Shown here in pieces: positions 18,803-26,503 of a DNA stretch of 58,413 nt; the stretch's first letter is position 1; the number at the start of each line of letters is the position of its first letter. The position numbers and the translations under genes are program-made. Below the pieces are notes generated by a model that searched no databases, was not told where the DNA came from, and saw only the letters and a list, made by a program, of their open reading frames with translations. This DNA comes from Bradyrhizobium vignae (GTDB taxonomy: Bacteria > Pseudomonadota > Alphaproteobacteria > Rhizobiales > Xanthobacteraceae), in the NCBI RefSeq assembly GCF_004114425.1, contig NZ_RDQF01000050.1, positions 1 to 58,413 of the forward strand, written 5' to 3'.

Positions 18803-19441
18803 CTAGCTGCGCCGAGGACGGCGGACCGCTCTCACGTTGCCGCTACCACCGCCGCCGCAGAAGAAGCGATCGCCGCCATCTGACTCCAACCCTGACACGA
18901 TTGCCCCGGCGGGCAGGTCGAGTTGCTCGATCACTTTGCCCGTTTCAGGGTCGATCCGCCGCAAATCGCTCTCCTCGCCCTCCCAGGTGCCATGCCAGAG
19001 CTCGCCGTCGACCCAGGTCACGCCGGTGACGAAGCGCTTGCTCTCTATGGTGCGGAGAACCTTTCCCGTTTCGGGATCGACCTGATGGATCTTGCGCTCA
19101 CGATATTGTCCCACCCAAAGCGACCCTTCGGCCCAGGCCAGGCCGGAATCGCCGCCGCCGCCGGGCGCCGGGATGGTGCCGAGCACCTTGCCCGAGGCCG
19201 CATCGATCTTCTGGATGCGATCTTCGGCGATCTGGAACAGGTGCCGGCCGTCGAACGCCGTTCCCGCATGCGCCGCGACGTCGATGGAGCGCACGATTTT
19301 GCCGCTGGCCGGATCGACAGCGTTCAACTTGTCGCCGGATGCGAACCAGACATGCTTGCCGTCATAGGTCACGCCGTGCACGGCCTCGACACCCGGAAAC
19401 GGTCCATACTCCGTGACGATCTCGGCGGCTGAACGTTTCAT
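18803..19441 (-). CDS. Beta-propeller protein (glutamine cyclotransferase/PQQ-repeat-like)
   Basis: 212 residues from the ATG at 19439-19441 (a start nine codons upstream is possible). Five or six similar blades, each with a 'DPASGKIVRSI', 'DAASGKVLGTI', 'DPETGKVLRTI', 'DPETGKVIEQL' strand-turn and a 'VWFASG/LWVGQY/LWHGTW' strand. This pattern fits glutaminyl cyclotransferase-like or quinoprotein-like propellers. No signal peptide, so cytosolic. It lies 30 bases after the regulator gene on the same strand, so the two are probably co-transcribed. Confidence 0.75.
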   Translation of the reverse strand: MKRSAAEIVTEYGPFPGVEAVHGVTYDGKHVWFASGDKLNAVDPASGKIVRSIDVAAHAGTAFDGRHLFQIAEDRIQKIDAASGKVLGTIPAPGGGGDSGLAWAEGSLWVGQYRERKIHQVDPETGKVLRTIESKRFVTGVTWVDGELWHGTWEGEESDLRRIDPETGKVIEQLDLPAGAIVSGLESDGGDRFFCGGGGSGNVRAVRRPRRS

Positions 19442-19471
19442 GTGCTCGATACCTGTGAACTGGTGCACACC

Positions 19472-20692
19472 TTATGTCTTCAGGAGCGGCGTGGGGAGTA
19501 ACAAGCCTGTCGGGAAACCCGGAACGGGAGGCGTCATCCAGCGGCGCGCGCGTCCGTGTCCGAAGGACTGCACCTTGCCCGAGCGCGCCAGCTCCTCGAG
19601 GGCGCGCTGCACGGTGCGCGGACTGATCCCAAGCGCAAGTGCGAGCGCCGAGCTCGACCACGGCTCGCCGTCGGCGAGAAAAGCGAGGACAGCGGCGTGC
19701 TTCTCCTCATTGGGCCGCGCCAGCACGAGGACGTCGCGAATCTTCCGCGGCGCCAGCACAAAGCCCTGCTTGGTCGCGCTGACATCGGCCAAAGGCCTGA
19801 GCTGGGTGCGGAGCCGTCCGATCTCGACGCGCAATCGCGCGCGGTGCGACTCGTCCGCGTGCTTGGCTTGAAACGCGCCTGATATCAACGTCTCTCGCGA
19901 GACATCCGCCGGCCATGCCTGCGCCAGCAGACGAGCGAGCGCGAACAGCACGGGGCGCGTTCCCAGCGACACCACGACGCCTTGCCTGCGCACCACATGA
20001 TGGAAGGTGTCCACGACGAGCGCCGTCGAGGTCGCCAGTCGTTCGATTTCTCCAAGCAACAACGGGTGTTCGCTGCCGCGCGCGATCAGGCGCGCTGCCG
20101 GCGTGTCGAGTATGATGTTCGCGCTCTCGACCTCGGCCACGAGCGCCGGGATTCTCGCAAGGCGCGCCGCGTGAGCCGCGCGGCCGAGGGCCGCGCGTGC
20201 CTCTTTCGTCCTGAGCCGCCTGATTGCGATGCCGGCGACCACGAGCTCGCGGACGACCTGGGAGGCAGGCGGGAGCGGCGCAGGGCGGACTTCGGCCAGC
20301 GTGCGCTCGGCCTCATCAAGGCGCCCGACCAGAAGCAAGCGACGCGCCTCGACATGGCCTGCATGGGCGGCATTGACGAGATCGCCGTGGTTTTCGAGCG
20401 TCGCGCGCGCCGCCGCGAGCGTCTTCACGGGCCAGCTCAGATCGCGCGAGACCAGCGCGATCTCGGCTTCGGCGACGATGCACCTCGCGCGTGCCACGGC
20501 CTCGCGCGGACCGAAGGCGCGCGCGGCAGTGCGCAGCAGCGACTTGGCTTTGGCGAGCTCGCCGAGCTGTGCCATCGCGATGCCGCGCAACGCCAGCGAC
20601 GGCGCATCGTTGCGCAGCGCAACGCGGTTCAGGGCACCGAGCGGATCGCCGGCTTCGAGCGCGCGCGCGGCGGCGGTGATCAGCGACTCCAT
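19472..20692 (-). CDS. Winged-helix transcriptional regulator with TPR-like N-terminus
   Basis: 406 residues from the ATG at 20690-20692 (the frame is open 45 codons further). Residues 1-220 are Ala/Leu/Arg-rich helical repeats of TPR type. About 245-330 resembles an OmpR/SARP winged helix ('RPVLFALARLLAQAWPADVS', then 'LRVEIGRLRTQLRPLADVSA'). A second HTH at about 355-395 reads 'ALALGISPRTVQRALEELAR'. Two DNA-binding modules in one chain are unusual. It is divergent from the DUF899 gene (150-bp gap), its likely target. Confidence 0.78.
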   Translation of the reverse strand: MESLITAAARALEAGDPLGALNRVALRNDAPSLALRGIAMAQLGELAKAKSLLRTAARAFGPREAVARARCIVAEAEIALVSRDLSWPVKTLAAARATLENHGDLVNAAHAGHVEARRLLLVGRLDEAERTLAEVRPAPLPPASQVVRELVVAGIAIRRLRTKEARAALGRAAHAARLARIPALVAEVESANIILDTPAARLIARGSEHPLLLGEIERLATSTALVVDTFHHVVRRQGVVVSLGTRPVLFALARLLAQAWPADVSRETLISGAFQAKHADESHRARLRVEIGRLRTQLRPLADVSATKQGFVLAPRKIRDVLVLARPNEEKHAAVLAFLADGEPWSSSALALALGISPRTVQRALEELARSGKVQSFGHGRARRWMTPPVPGFPTGLLLPTPLLKT

Positions 20693-20842
20693 GTCAATCC
20701 CGCCACACTTGTTACTCCCACCGCCCAGCCGCTTGGTGCCAGACATCGCTGACGGCCGACAATGTGCGGCGAGGGACGATCGGTTCCGCGAGACGCGGGA
20801 AGGTCGCCCGGACGAGACGTCAGGCAAGGAGTTTGGAGAACC

Positions 20843-21637
20843 ATGATGACTTCAGCAGACAAAGCAGGGACGAACGGACAGACCGCCATGCAGACCCCAC
20901 CGGTGGTGTCGCCGCAGGATTGGGAGGCCGCCCGCCAGCAACTGCTCGTGAAGGAAAAGGCGCATACCCGTGCCCGCGACGCCCTGGCCGCCGAGCGCCG
21001 GCGCATGCCGTGGATGGAAGTCAGCAAAACCTATGCGTTCGAGGGCCCCGGCGGCAAGCTCAGTCTGCTCGACCTGTTCCAGGGCCGGCGGCAGCTGATC
21101 GTCTACCGCGCCTTCTTCGAGCCAGGCGTGTTCGGCTGGCCCGATCACGCCTGCCGTGGCTGCTCCATGGTCGCGGACCAGGTCGCCCATGTCGCCCACC
21201 TCAACGCACGCGACACCACGCTTGTGTTCGCCTCGCGCGCGCCGCAGGCCGACATCATCAGGCTGAAGAAGCGGATGGGCTGGATCATGCCATGGGTCAC
21301 CATCACCGACAGTTTCGACGCCGATTTCGGCGTCGGCGAATGGCACGGCACCAACGTGTTCTACCGCGACGGAACGCGCATCTTCCGCACCTATTTCGTC
21401 AAGAGCCGCGGCGACGAGCAGATGGGCGGCACCTGGAACTATCTCGACATCACCCCGCTCGGCCGCCAGGAGGTGTGGGAGGATTCGCCGGCAGGCTATC
21501 CGCAGACGCCGACCTACAAATGGTGGAACTGGCACGACAGCTACACGGAGGGAGCGGCGCCCGATCAGAAGTGGATCGAGATCTCGGACGCCGGCGAGAA
21601 GGCGTTTCGCAAGGAGGCCGCGGAAGGTCGTGACTAG
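20843..21637 (+). CDS. DUF899 family thioredoxin-like protein
   Basis: 264 residues from the ATG at 20843, chosen for GGAG at 20835-20838; an upstream start at 20762 would run through the promoter region. The DUF899 (AhpC/TSA-like) fold is shown by 'GKLSLLDLFQGRRQLIVYRAFF', the CxxC pair C104/C107 in 'DHACRGCSMVADQ', and 'RMGWIMPWVTITDSFDADFGVG'. Ends with 'WNYLDITPLGRQEVWEDSPAGYPQ'. Likely cytosolic redox protein of unknown substrate. Its stop overlaps the next gene by 8 bases. Confidence 0.88.
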   Translation: MMTSADKAGTNGQTAMQTPPVVSPQDWEAARQQLLVKEKAHTRARDALAAERRRMPWMEVSKTYAFEGPGGKLSLLDLFQGRRQLIVYRAFFEPGVFGWPDHACRGCSMVADQVAHVAHLNARDTTLVFASRAPQADIIRLKKRMGWIMPWVTITDSFDADFGVGEWHGTNVFYRDGTRIFRTYFVKSRGDEQMGGTWNYLDITPLGRQEVWEDSPAGYPQTPTYKWWNWHDSYTEGAAPDQKWIEISDAGEKAFRKEAAEGRD

Positions 21638-21953
21638 TCCGCTGAGCCCAACCGCGCCCGCCCGTCGCTATGGCATGGTGCCCGCGCGCCACCTCGCCAG
21701 ATGGCTTGGCCTTGCGGCCACGCCCACCTTCGCGGTCATGGCGCTGCTGACGGCCGTGCTCGGCGACGGAGCGGCAAACATGCTGTGCGGCGCCGGGCAG
21801 GGATCGCTGCTCGGCGGGATGGTGCCGATGTATCTCTTGATGAGCGCGTTTCATTCGGCGGCGTGGCTGAGGTTGATCTCGAACCGGTCGACTTCCGCCG
21901 GTGTGAACGCCCCATCCTTCGAGACGCGCGCAAGAGCGCGCTCCTCAGGATGA
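21630..21953 (+). CDS. Small hydrophobic membrane protein, C-terminus supplied by a repeat
   Basis: 107 residues from the GTG at 21630, overlapping the DUF899 stop. Two hydrophobic stretches: about residues 24-44 ('WLGLAATPTFAVMALLTAVL') and 60-80 ('SLLGGMVPMYLLMSAFHSAA'). The last dozen residues and the stop codon lie inside a palindromic repeat (21913-22043), so the original C-terminus may have been replaced. No family recognised; coupling suggests a role alongside DUF899. Confidence 0.6.
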   Translation: MTSPLSPTAPARRYGMVPARHLARWLGLAATPTFAVMALLTAVLGDGAANMLCGAGQGSLLGGMVPMYLLMSAFHSAAWLRLISNRSTSAGVNAPSFETRARARSSG

Positions 21954-22043
21954 GGCTGACTGGCAGCGGCCCGGCGGCGAAAATGCAGCCGCACACTCAA
22001 CCCTCATCCTGAGGGCCGCCGCCGGCGGGCGTCTCGAAGGATG
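21913..22043. repeat. Intergenic repeat, CATCCTTCGAGACG family, copy 4 (overlaps a gene end)
   Basis: Arms CATCCTTCGAGACG and CGTCTCGAAGGATG, inner 'ctcctcaggatgagg / cctcatcctgagg'. The reading frame of the upstream gene runs 41 bases into it and stops there. Confidence 0.8.
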
Positions 22044-22088
22044 CGCCGCGATTTTCGATGCAAGCCCCAACACGCGGCGCCTGCGCCG

Positions 22089-22508
22089 CTATTGCGCTCC
22101 CGCCGCCTGCAGATACGCAACGATCTTGCCCGCTTCATCCACCGAGATGCCGCCATAGGGCTGCATCTTGTTGCCGGAGACGACCTCGTCCGGCTTGACC
22201 ATGAAGCGGGTCAGCTTGTCCTGATCCCAGACGAATCCGGCTTCCTTCATCGACGAGGAGTAATTGTAGTTCGGCAGCGAGCCGGCCTTGCGTCCGACGA
22301 TCTTGTTGAGGTTGGGACCGAGGCGGTTGTCGCCTTCCTTCACGGAGTGGCAGGTGCGGCAGGAATTGTTGAAGGCCTGCTGGCCGCTGTCATCGCTCGC
22401 CGGCTGCTGCGCCAGCGAGGAGGGTGCCGACAGGAGCAGCGTCAATGCGCCCGCGCCTGCAATCGAGCGCAGCCGCGTGCCTGACGATGGTTGCTGGCGT
22501 GATTGCAT
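22089..22508 (-). CDS. Periplasmic c-type cytochrome (class I)
   Basis: 139 residues from the ATG at 22506-22508 with GGAGG before it. Signal peptide to about residue 33. Haem attachment C50-R-T-C53-H54 ('SCRTCHSVKEGDNRLGPNL'), with the axial Met probably M115 in 'GNKMQPYGG'. This matches the cytochrome c2/c550 group of alphaproteobacteria, soluble periplasmic electron carriers. It has its own leader after the terminator at 22565-22599. Confidence 0.92.
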   Translation of the reverse strand: MQSRQQPSSGTRLRSIAGAGALTLLLSAPSSLAQQPASDDSGQQAFNNSCRTCHSVKEGDNRLGPNLNKIVGRKAGSLPNYNYSSSMKEAGFVWDQDKLTRFMVKPDEVVSGNKMQPYGGISVDEAGKIVAYLQAAGAQ

Positions 22509-22564
22509 CTGCGCCTCCGTCGGAGACCGCACCGCAGCGAGCGCGCGTCGGGATCTCGAGGGCA

Positions 22565-22599
22565 AACGAAAACGGCCCCGGTGGGTTCCGGGGCCGTTT
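22565..22599 (-). terminator. Intrinsic terminator of the L,D-transpeptidase gene
   Basis: Perfect 12-bp stem AAACGGCCCCGG/CCGGGGCCGTTT (22570-22581, 22588-22599) with a six-base loop. Read on the minus strand it runs into T-rich sequence. It lies 22 bases after the transpeptidase stop and separates that gene from the cytochrome. Confidence 0.8.
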
Positions 22600-22620
22600 G
22601 CGTCACAATGTCCGGTCGCT

Positions 22621-23336
22621 TTAGCGCGTCGCGGTGCCGAGATCCGCGCGCCGCTCGGTCATCGGCAGCACGATCACCTTGGTGCCCACGTTGACGCGGG
22701 AATAGAGGTCGGTGACGTCGTCGTTGGTCATGCGGATGCAGCCGGAGGAGACGTGCTTGCCGATGGTCTCGGGCGCGTTGGTGCCGTGGATGCGGTAGAT
22801 GGTGCTGCCGAGATACATGGCGCGCGCGCCGAGCGGATTGCCGGGCCGCCGGCCATGTGGCGCGGCAGATAGGGCTGGCGGGCGATCATCTCCGGCGGCG
22901 GGGTCCAATCCGGCCACTCGGCCTTCTTGCTCACCGACTGGATGCCGGACCAGGTGAAGCCGTCGCGGCCGACACCGATGCCGTAGCGCAGCGCCTGGCC
23001 GTTACCGAGCACGTAATAGAGATAGGTGTTGGGCGTATCGATGATGATCGTGCCCGGCGCCTCGCGCGTCGCGTAGGAAACCGTCTGGCGGCGGAAGCGG
23101 GCCGGCATCTCGACGGTGTCCTGATCCTCGGACGGCGCGGCCTGGTAAGGCGCTGCCTGATAGGGCTGATAAGGCTGGATCGGCTGCGGCGCGGCCATTG
23201 GCGGCAGCGGCTGGAAGAAGGGGAAGAGCTGCACCGGCGCGGCCTTGGCTGCACCAGCGAATGCGATTGCGGAGACCGCGACTGCGCCGAATGCAACGGC
23301 GCGCGAAAACGTCTTGAACGTGTCCAGATTGAACAT
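22621..23336 (-). pseudogene. L,D-transpeptidase (YkuD) with single-base frameshift
   Basis: The 5' frame (start ATG 23334-23336) gives a signal peptide (..GAAKA, about residue 32), a Pro/Gln linker and the first YkuD half: 'FRRQTVSYATREAPGTIIIDTPNTYLYYVLGNGQALRYGIGVGRDGFTWSG'. After 'PRHMAGGP' the frame is lost. The other half continues in the neighbouring frame to 22621 with 'GNPLGARAMYLGSTIYRIHGTNAPE' and the catalytic 'HVSSGCIRM' Cys motif. One G appears missing in the CCCGGG run near 22841-22846. Intact, the enzyme would make 3-3 cross-links or anchor lipoproteins to peptidoglycan. True mutation or sequencing error cannot be told apart here. Confidence 0.85.
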
Positions 23337-23609
23337 GTGATCGCCCCTGTTTGCTCGGTGTTCTGCTCACCGCGGCACCGTTTCGGTGCTCCGTTGCGTG
23401 GATCATTAACTGCAAAACGTTTCGGGACATTTGCGCGGAAAACCGAAAACGGTTTCATGGCGGCAAGGATTGTTTCATGACAGTTTCGTGGCTCCGCGAG
23501 GCCATTAACGAACAAAACAGTGGGCCGACACTTCTGTGACGTCACACGCCTGAAATATCCTTCGTTGATGGTCGGTACCTGAGAATCATCAAACTCTCGG
23601 GACTTTCCC

Positions 23610-24662
23610 ATGCGGGTATTAATCGCGACCGACGCTTGGCATCCGCAGGTCAACGGTGTGGTCCGCACCCTGACCTCGCTGGCGAATGCGGCCAAGGCCC
23701 TCGATGTCGAGATCGACTTCCTCACCCCCGACGGCTTTCCGTCCTGGCCGCTGCCGACCTATCCGGGCCTGCGCATTGCGCTGCCGAGCGGGAAGGAGAT
23801 CGCACGGCGGATCGAGAGGGCGACGCCCGAGGCGCTGCACATCGCGACCGAGGGCCCGATCGGCTGGGCCGCGCGGGCCTATTGCCGCCGCAACCGGCTC
23901 GCCTTCACCACCTCCTACACCACGCGCTTTCCGGAATATGTCTCGGTGCGGACCGGCATTCCGGCCGCGGTCGGCTATGCCGTGCTGCGCCATTTCCACG
24001 ATGCCGCCGCCATGACCATGGTGGCGACACCCTCGCTGCGGCAGGAGCTGTCCGAGCGCGGCTTCAAGCGGCTCGGCTTCTGGACGCGCGGCGTCGACAC
24101 CGAGCTGTTCCATCCCGACGCTCCCGCGAGCCTCGATCTGCCGCGCCCGATCTTCATGACCATGGGGCGCGTGGCCGTGGAGAAGAACCTCGAAGCGTTC
24201 CTCTCACTCGACCTGCCCGGCACCAAGGTCGTCGTCGGCGACGGCCCGCAGAAGGCTGCGCTCGAAAAGAAGTATCCGGACGCGGTTTTCCTCGGCGAGA
24301 AGAAGGGTGCGGATCTCACCGCGCATCTCGCCGCGGCGGACGTCTTCGTGTTTCCGAGCCTGACCGACACCTTCGGCGTGGTGCAGCTCGAGGCGCTCGC
24401 CTGCGGCACGCCGGTTGCGGCCTTTCCGGTCACGGGTCCGAAGGACGTCATCGCCGATCACCCGATCGGCGCGATCGACCACGATCTGCGCACCGCGTGC
24501 CTGCGCGCACTCACCATGTCGCGCGAGACCTGCCGCAATTTCGCGCTTGAGCGCTCCTGGGAGAACAGCGCGCGCCAGTTCGTCGGCAATCTCACCTCAC
24601 TTCAGCCCAGCCGTGTCCTGCGCGCCTCGCCTCGCATGGCGCGGCGGCCGGTGCGCAGCTGA
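23610..24662 (+). CDS. Glycosyltransferase family 4 (mannosyl/glycolipid type)
   Basis: 350 residues of the GT-B fold. N-terminal 'MRVLIATDAWHPQVNGVVRTL' is the acceptor-side glycine-rich start of GT4 enzymes such as MgtA, PimB and SqdX. The donor site shows 'FMTMGRVAVEKNLEAFL' and 'FPSLTDTFGVVQLEALACGTPVAAFPV', the EX7E region with Asp in the first position. It lies 34 bases before pmtA on the same strand, so a lipid or cell-envelope acceptor is plausible, though not shown. Confidence 0.88.
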   Translation: MRVLIATDAWHPQVNGVVRTLTSLANAAKALDVEIDFLTPDGFPSWPLPTYPGLRIALPSGKEIARRIERATPEALHIATEGPIGWAARAYCRRNRLAFTTSYTTRFPEYVSVRTGIPAAVGYAVLRHFHDAAAMTMVATPSLRQELSERGFKRLGFWTRGVDTELFHPDAPASLDLPRPIFMTMGRVAVEKNLEAFLSLDLPGTKVVVGDGPQKAALEKKYPDAVFLGEKKGADLTAHLAAADVFVFPSLTDTFGVVQLEALACGTPVAAFPVTGPKDVIADHPIGAIDHDLRTACLRALTMSRETCRNFALERSWENSARQFVGNLTSLQPSRVLRASPRMARRPVRS

Positions 24663-24696
24663 TCGTCAATTCGAACCCACAGCGAGAACCTCATCG

Positions 24697-25386
24697 ATGG
24701 CCAAGATCATGAACCTTGACGGCACCCAGCAGCTCGACCTCACCCGCGGCACGGTCGAGCAGGCCTATGACCGCTGGGCGCCGGTCTACGATCTCGTGTT
24801 CGGCGGCGTGTTCGCCAAGGGTCGACAGGCCGCGATCGCGGCAACCAACAAGATCGGCGGCCGCGTGCTCGAGGTCGGCGTCGGCACCGGCATCTCGCTG
24901 CCGCTCTACGCGCCGAACCTGCGCATCTTCGGCACCGACATCTCGGAAGCGATGCTCGACAAGGCGCGGCGGCGCGTGAAAGAGCAGAAGCTGAAGAACG
25001 TCGAGGGCCTCGCGGTGATGGACGCCGAGAAGCTCGAATTCCCCGACAATTCCTTCGACGTCGTGATGGCGCAATACGTCGTCACCGCCGTGCCGAACCC
25101 GGAGAAGGCGCTCGACGAATTCGCCCGCGTGCTGCGTCCCGGCGGCGAGCTGATCATCCTCACCCGCGTCAGCGCCGACACCGGCATGCGCCGCTTCATC
25201 GAGCAGAAGCTGCAGCCGGTGGTGCGTCCGCTCGGCTTCCGCACGGCGGAGTTCGCCTGGTCGCGTTACGCGAAGTGGCTGGCTGGTGCGCATGGCATGG
25301 AGCTCGCCGAGCGCCGTTTGATTCCGCCGCTCGGCCATTTCTCGCTGGTGCGCTTCCGCAAGGTCGACGTCGCCAAGGCGGCTTGA
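24697..25386 (+). CDS. pmtA: Phosphatidylethanolamine N-methyltransferase PmtA
   Basis: 229 residues from the ATG at 24697. SAM motif I 'VLEVGVGTGISLPLY' (about 57-71), 'GTDISEAMLDKARRR', 'MDAEKLEFPDNSFDVVMAQYVVTAVPNPEKALDEFARVLRPGGELIIL' and the C-terminal 'RRLIPPLGHFSLVRFRK' match the soluble PmtA enzymes of rhizobia and Rhodobacter. These methylate phosphatidylethanolamine stepwise to phosphatidylcholine at the inner membrane. Follows the GT4 gene; a psd gene lies 2.8 kb downstream. Confidence 0.87.
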   Translation: MAKIMNLDGTQQLDLTRGTVEQAYDRWAPVYDLVFGGVFAKGRQAAIAATNKIGGRVLEVGVGTGISLPLYAPNLRIFGTDISEAMLDKARRRVKEQKLKNVEGLAVMDAEKLEFPDNSFDVVMAQYVVTAVPNPEKALDEFARVLRPGGELIILTRVSADTGMRRFIEQKLQPVVRPLGFRTAEFAWSRYAKWLAGAHGMELAERRLIPPLGHFSLVRFRKVDVAKAA

Positions 25387-25517
25387 AAGGCGGCGTGAGC
25401 TCACGCGTCGCGTGCGTCATCGCGCCGCTGCACATCGTCACATGACGAAATGATGATGTCACACGGCCTACATCGAATCCCTGTAATCCCGGACCCGAAA
25501 GCATTTTGGGGGAGAGC

Positions 25518-26177
25518 ATGATCAAGAACTATCTCGAGCAGCTGCGGATCCAGCGCTGGGACGACCATCGCTACTATCACCACAGCCGCATCAATCAGAG
25601 CCTGCATTTCGTCAGCGCGCTGAGCTTCCTCTTCGCCTATGTCTGGCTGTTCATCGATCCTGTGGTCTCCGCGCTGGTCGGTTGGCTGGTCTCGATGACC
25701 TCGCGCCAGGCCGGTCACTTCTTCTTCGAGCCGCACACTTACGACCACATCAACCAGGCGACGCACGAGTACAAGGAAGAGATCAAGGTCGGCTACAACC
25801 TGCAGCGCAAGGTGGTGCTGATGGCGATCTGGGCGCTCTCGCCGCTGGTGCTGGTTGCCGATCCCACCCTGTTCGGCCTGTTCACGCCGTGGCAAAGCGC
25901 GACCGACTTCATGCGTCAGGTCGCCAAGATCTGGCTCGTGGTCGGCGGCGGCGGCCTGCTGTTCCGCACCGTGCACCTGTTCTTCATCCGCGACGTCGAG
26001 ACCGGTCTCGTCTGGATGACCAAGATCCTGACCGATCCGTTCCACGACCTGATGCTCTATCGCAAGGCGCCGCTGGCCCTGATGCGCGGCGAGCTCATGG
26101 ACCCCGGCCTGCATCTCAACCCCGAGCACACCCTCGGCCTGATCGGCGAGCCCACGCTCGAAGAGCAGCACGCCTGA
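25518..26177 (+). CDS. His-rich membrane protein, Mpo1/DUF962-like
   Basis: 219 residues from the ATG at 25518, with GGGGGAG just before it. Two or three hydrophobic helices (about 31-49, 51-61, 97-112, 135-150). Conserved-looking polar residues: H22-x3-N26-x3-H30, then Q64-A-G-H67-x3-E71, followed by more His. This is the residue layout of Mpo1-like (DUF962) Fe(II) dioxygenases, which shorten 2-hydroxy fatty acids. The family call is inferred from the motif only. Follows pmtA on the same strand after a 130-base gap. Confidence 0.6.
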   Translation: MIKNYLEQLRIQRWDDHRYYHHSRINQSLHFVSALSFLFAYVWLFIDPVVSALVGWLVSMTSRQAGHFFFEPHTYDHINQATHEYKEEIKVGYNLQRKVVLMAIWALSPLVLVADPTLFGLFTPWQSATDFMRQVAKIWLVVGGGGLLFRTVHLFFIRDVETGLVWMTKILTDPFHDLMLYRKAPLALMRGELMDPGLHLNPEHTLGLIGEPTLEEQHA

Positions 26178-26220
26178 GCGCGCGGCGGACACAACGCACT
26201 CCTATGTCTGCTGGTTACGT

Positions 26221-26480
26221 CATGCCCGGCCTCGTGCCGGGCATCCACGTCTTGGGGGCTGCATCTTCGCCTCTCTCCGCGCGCGGTGGGGCAATCGCAC
26301 ATGGTGCCAATGTAGCGGCATTGAAAGTAGGCTCCCTCTCCCGCTTGCGGGGGAGGGCTGGGGTGGGGGTGTCTCCGCGTCGGGATTGTCGGGGATTGCT
26401 GACGGCGTCCCCGTGTGGCGAGAACCCTCACCCGCCGCGCTCTGCGAGCGCGGCGGCCTCTCCCGCAAGCGGGAGAGGCG
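26221..26480. repeat. Composite of palindromic repeats filling the gap before the aminotransferase gene
   Basis: ATGCCCGGCC..GCCGGGCAT at 26221-26243, then a CTCCCTCTCCCGC..GCGGGAGAGG element at 26332-26480 with inner 'cctcacccgccgcgctctgc' arm. The convergent-gene gap 26178-26503 holds nothing else recognisable. Confidence 0.7.
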
Positions 26481-26503
26481 GAGCAAGCCCGCGCGATAAA
26501 GCC

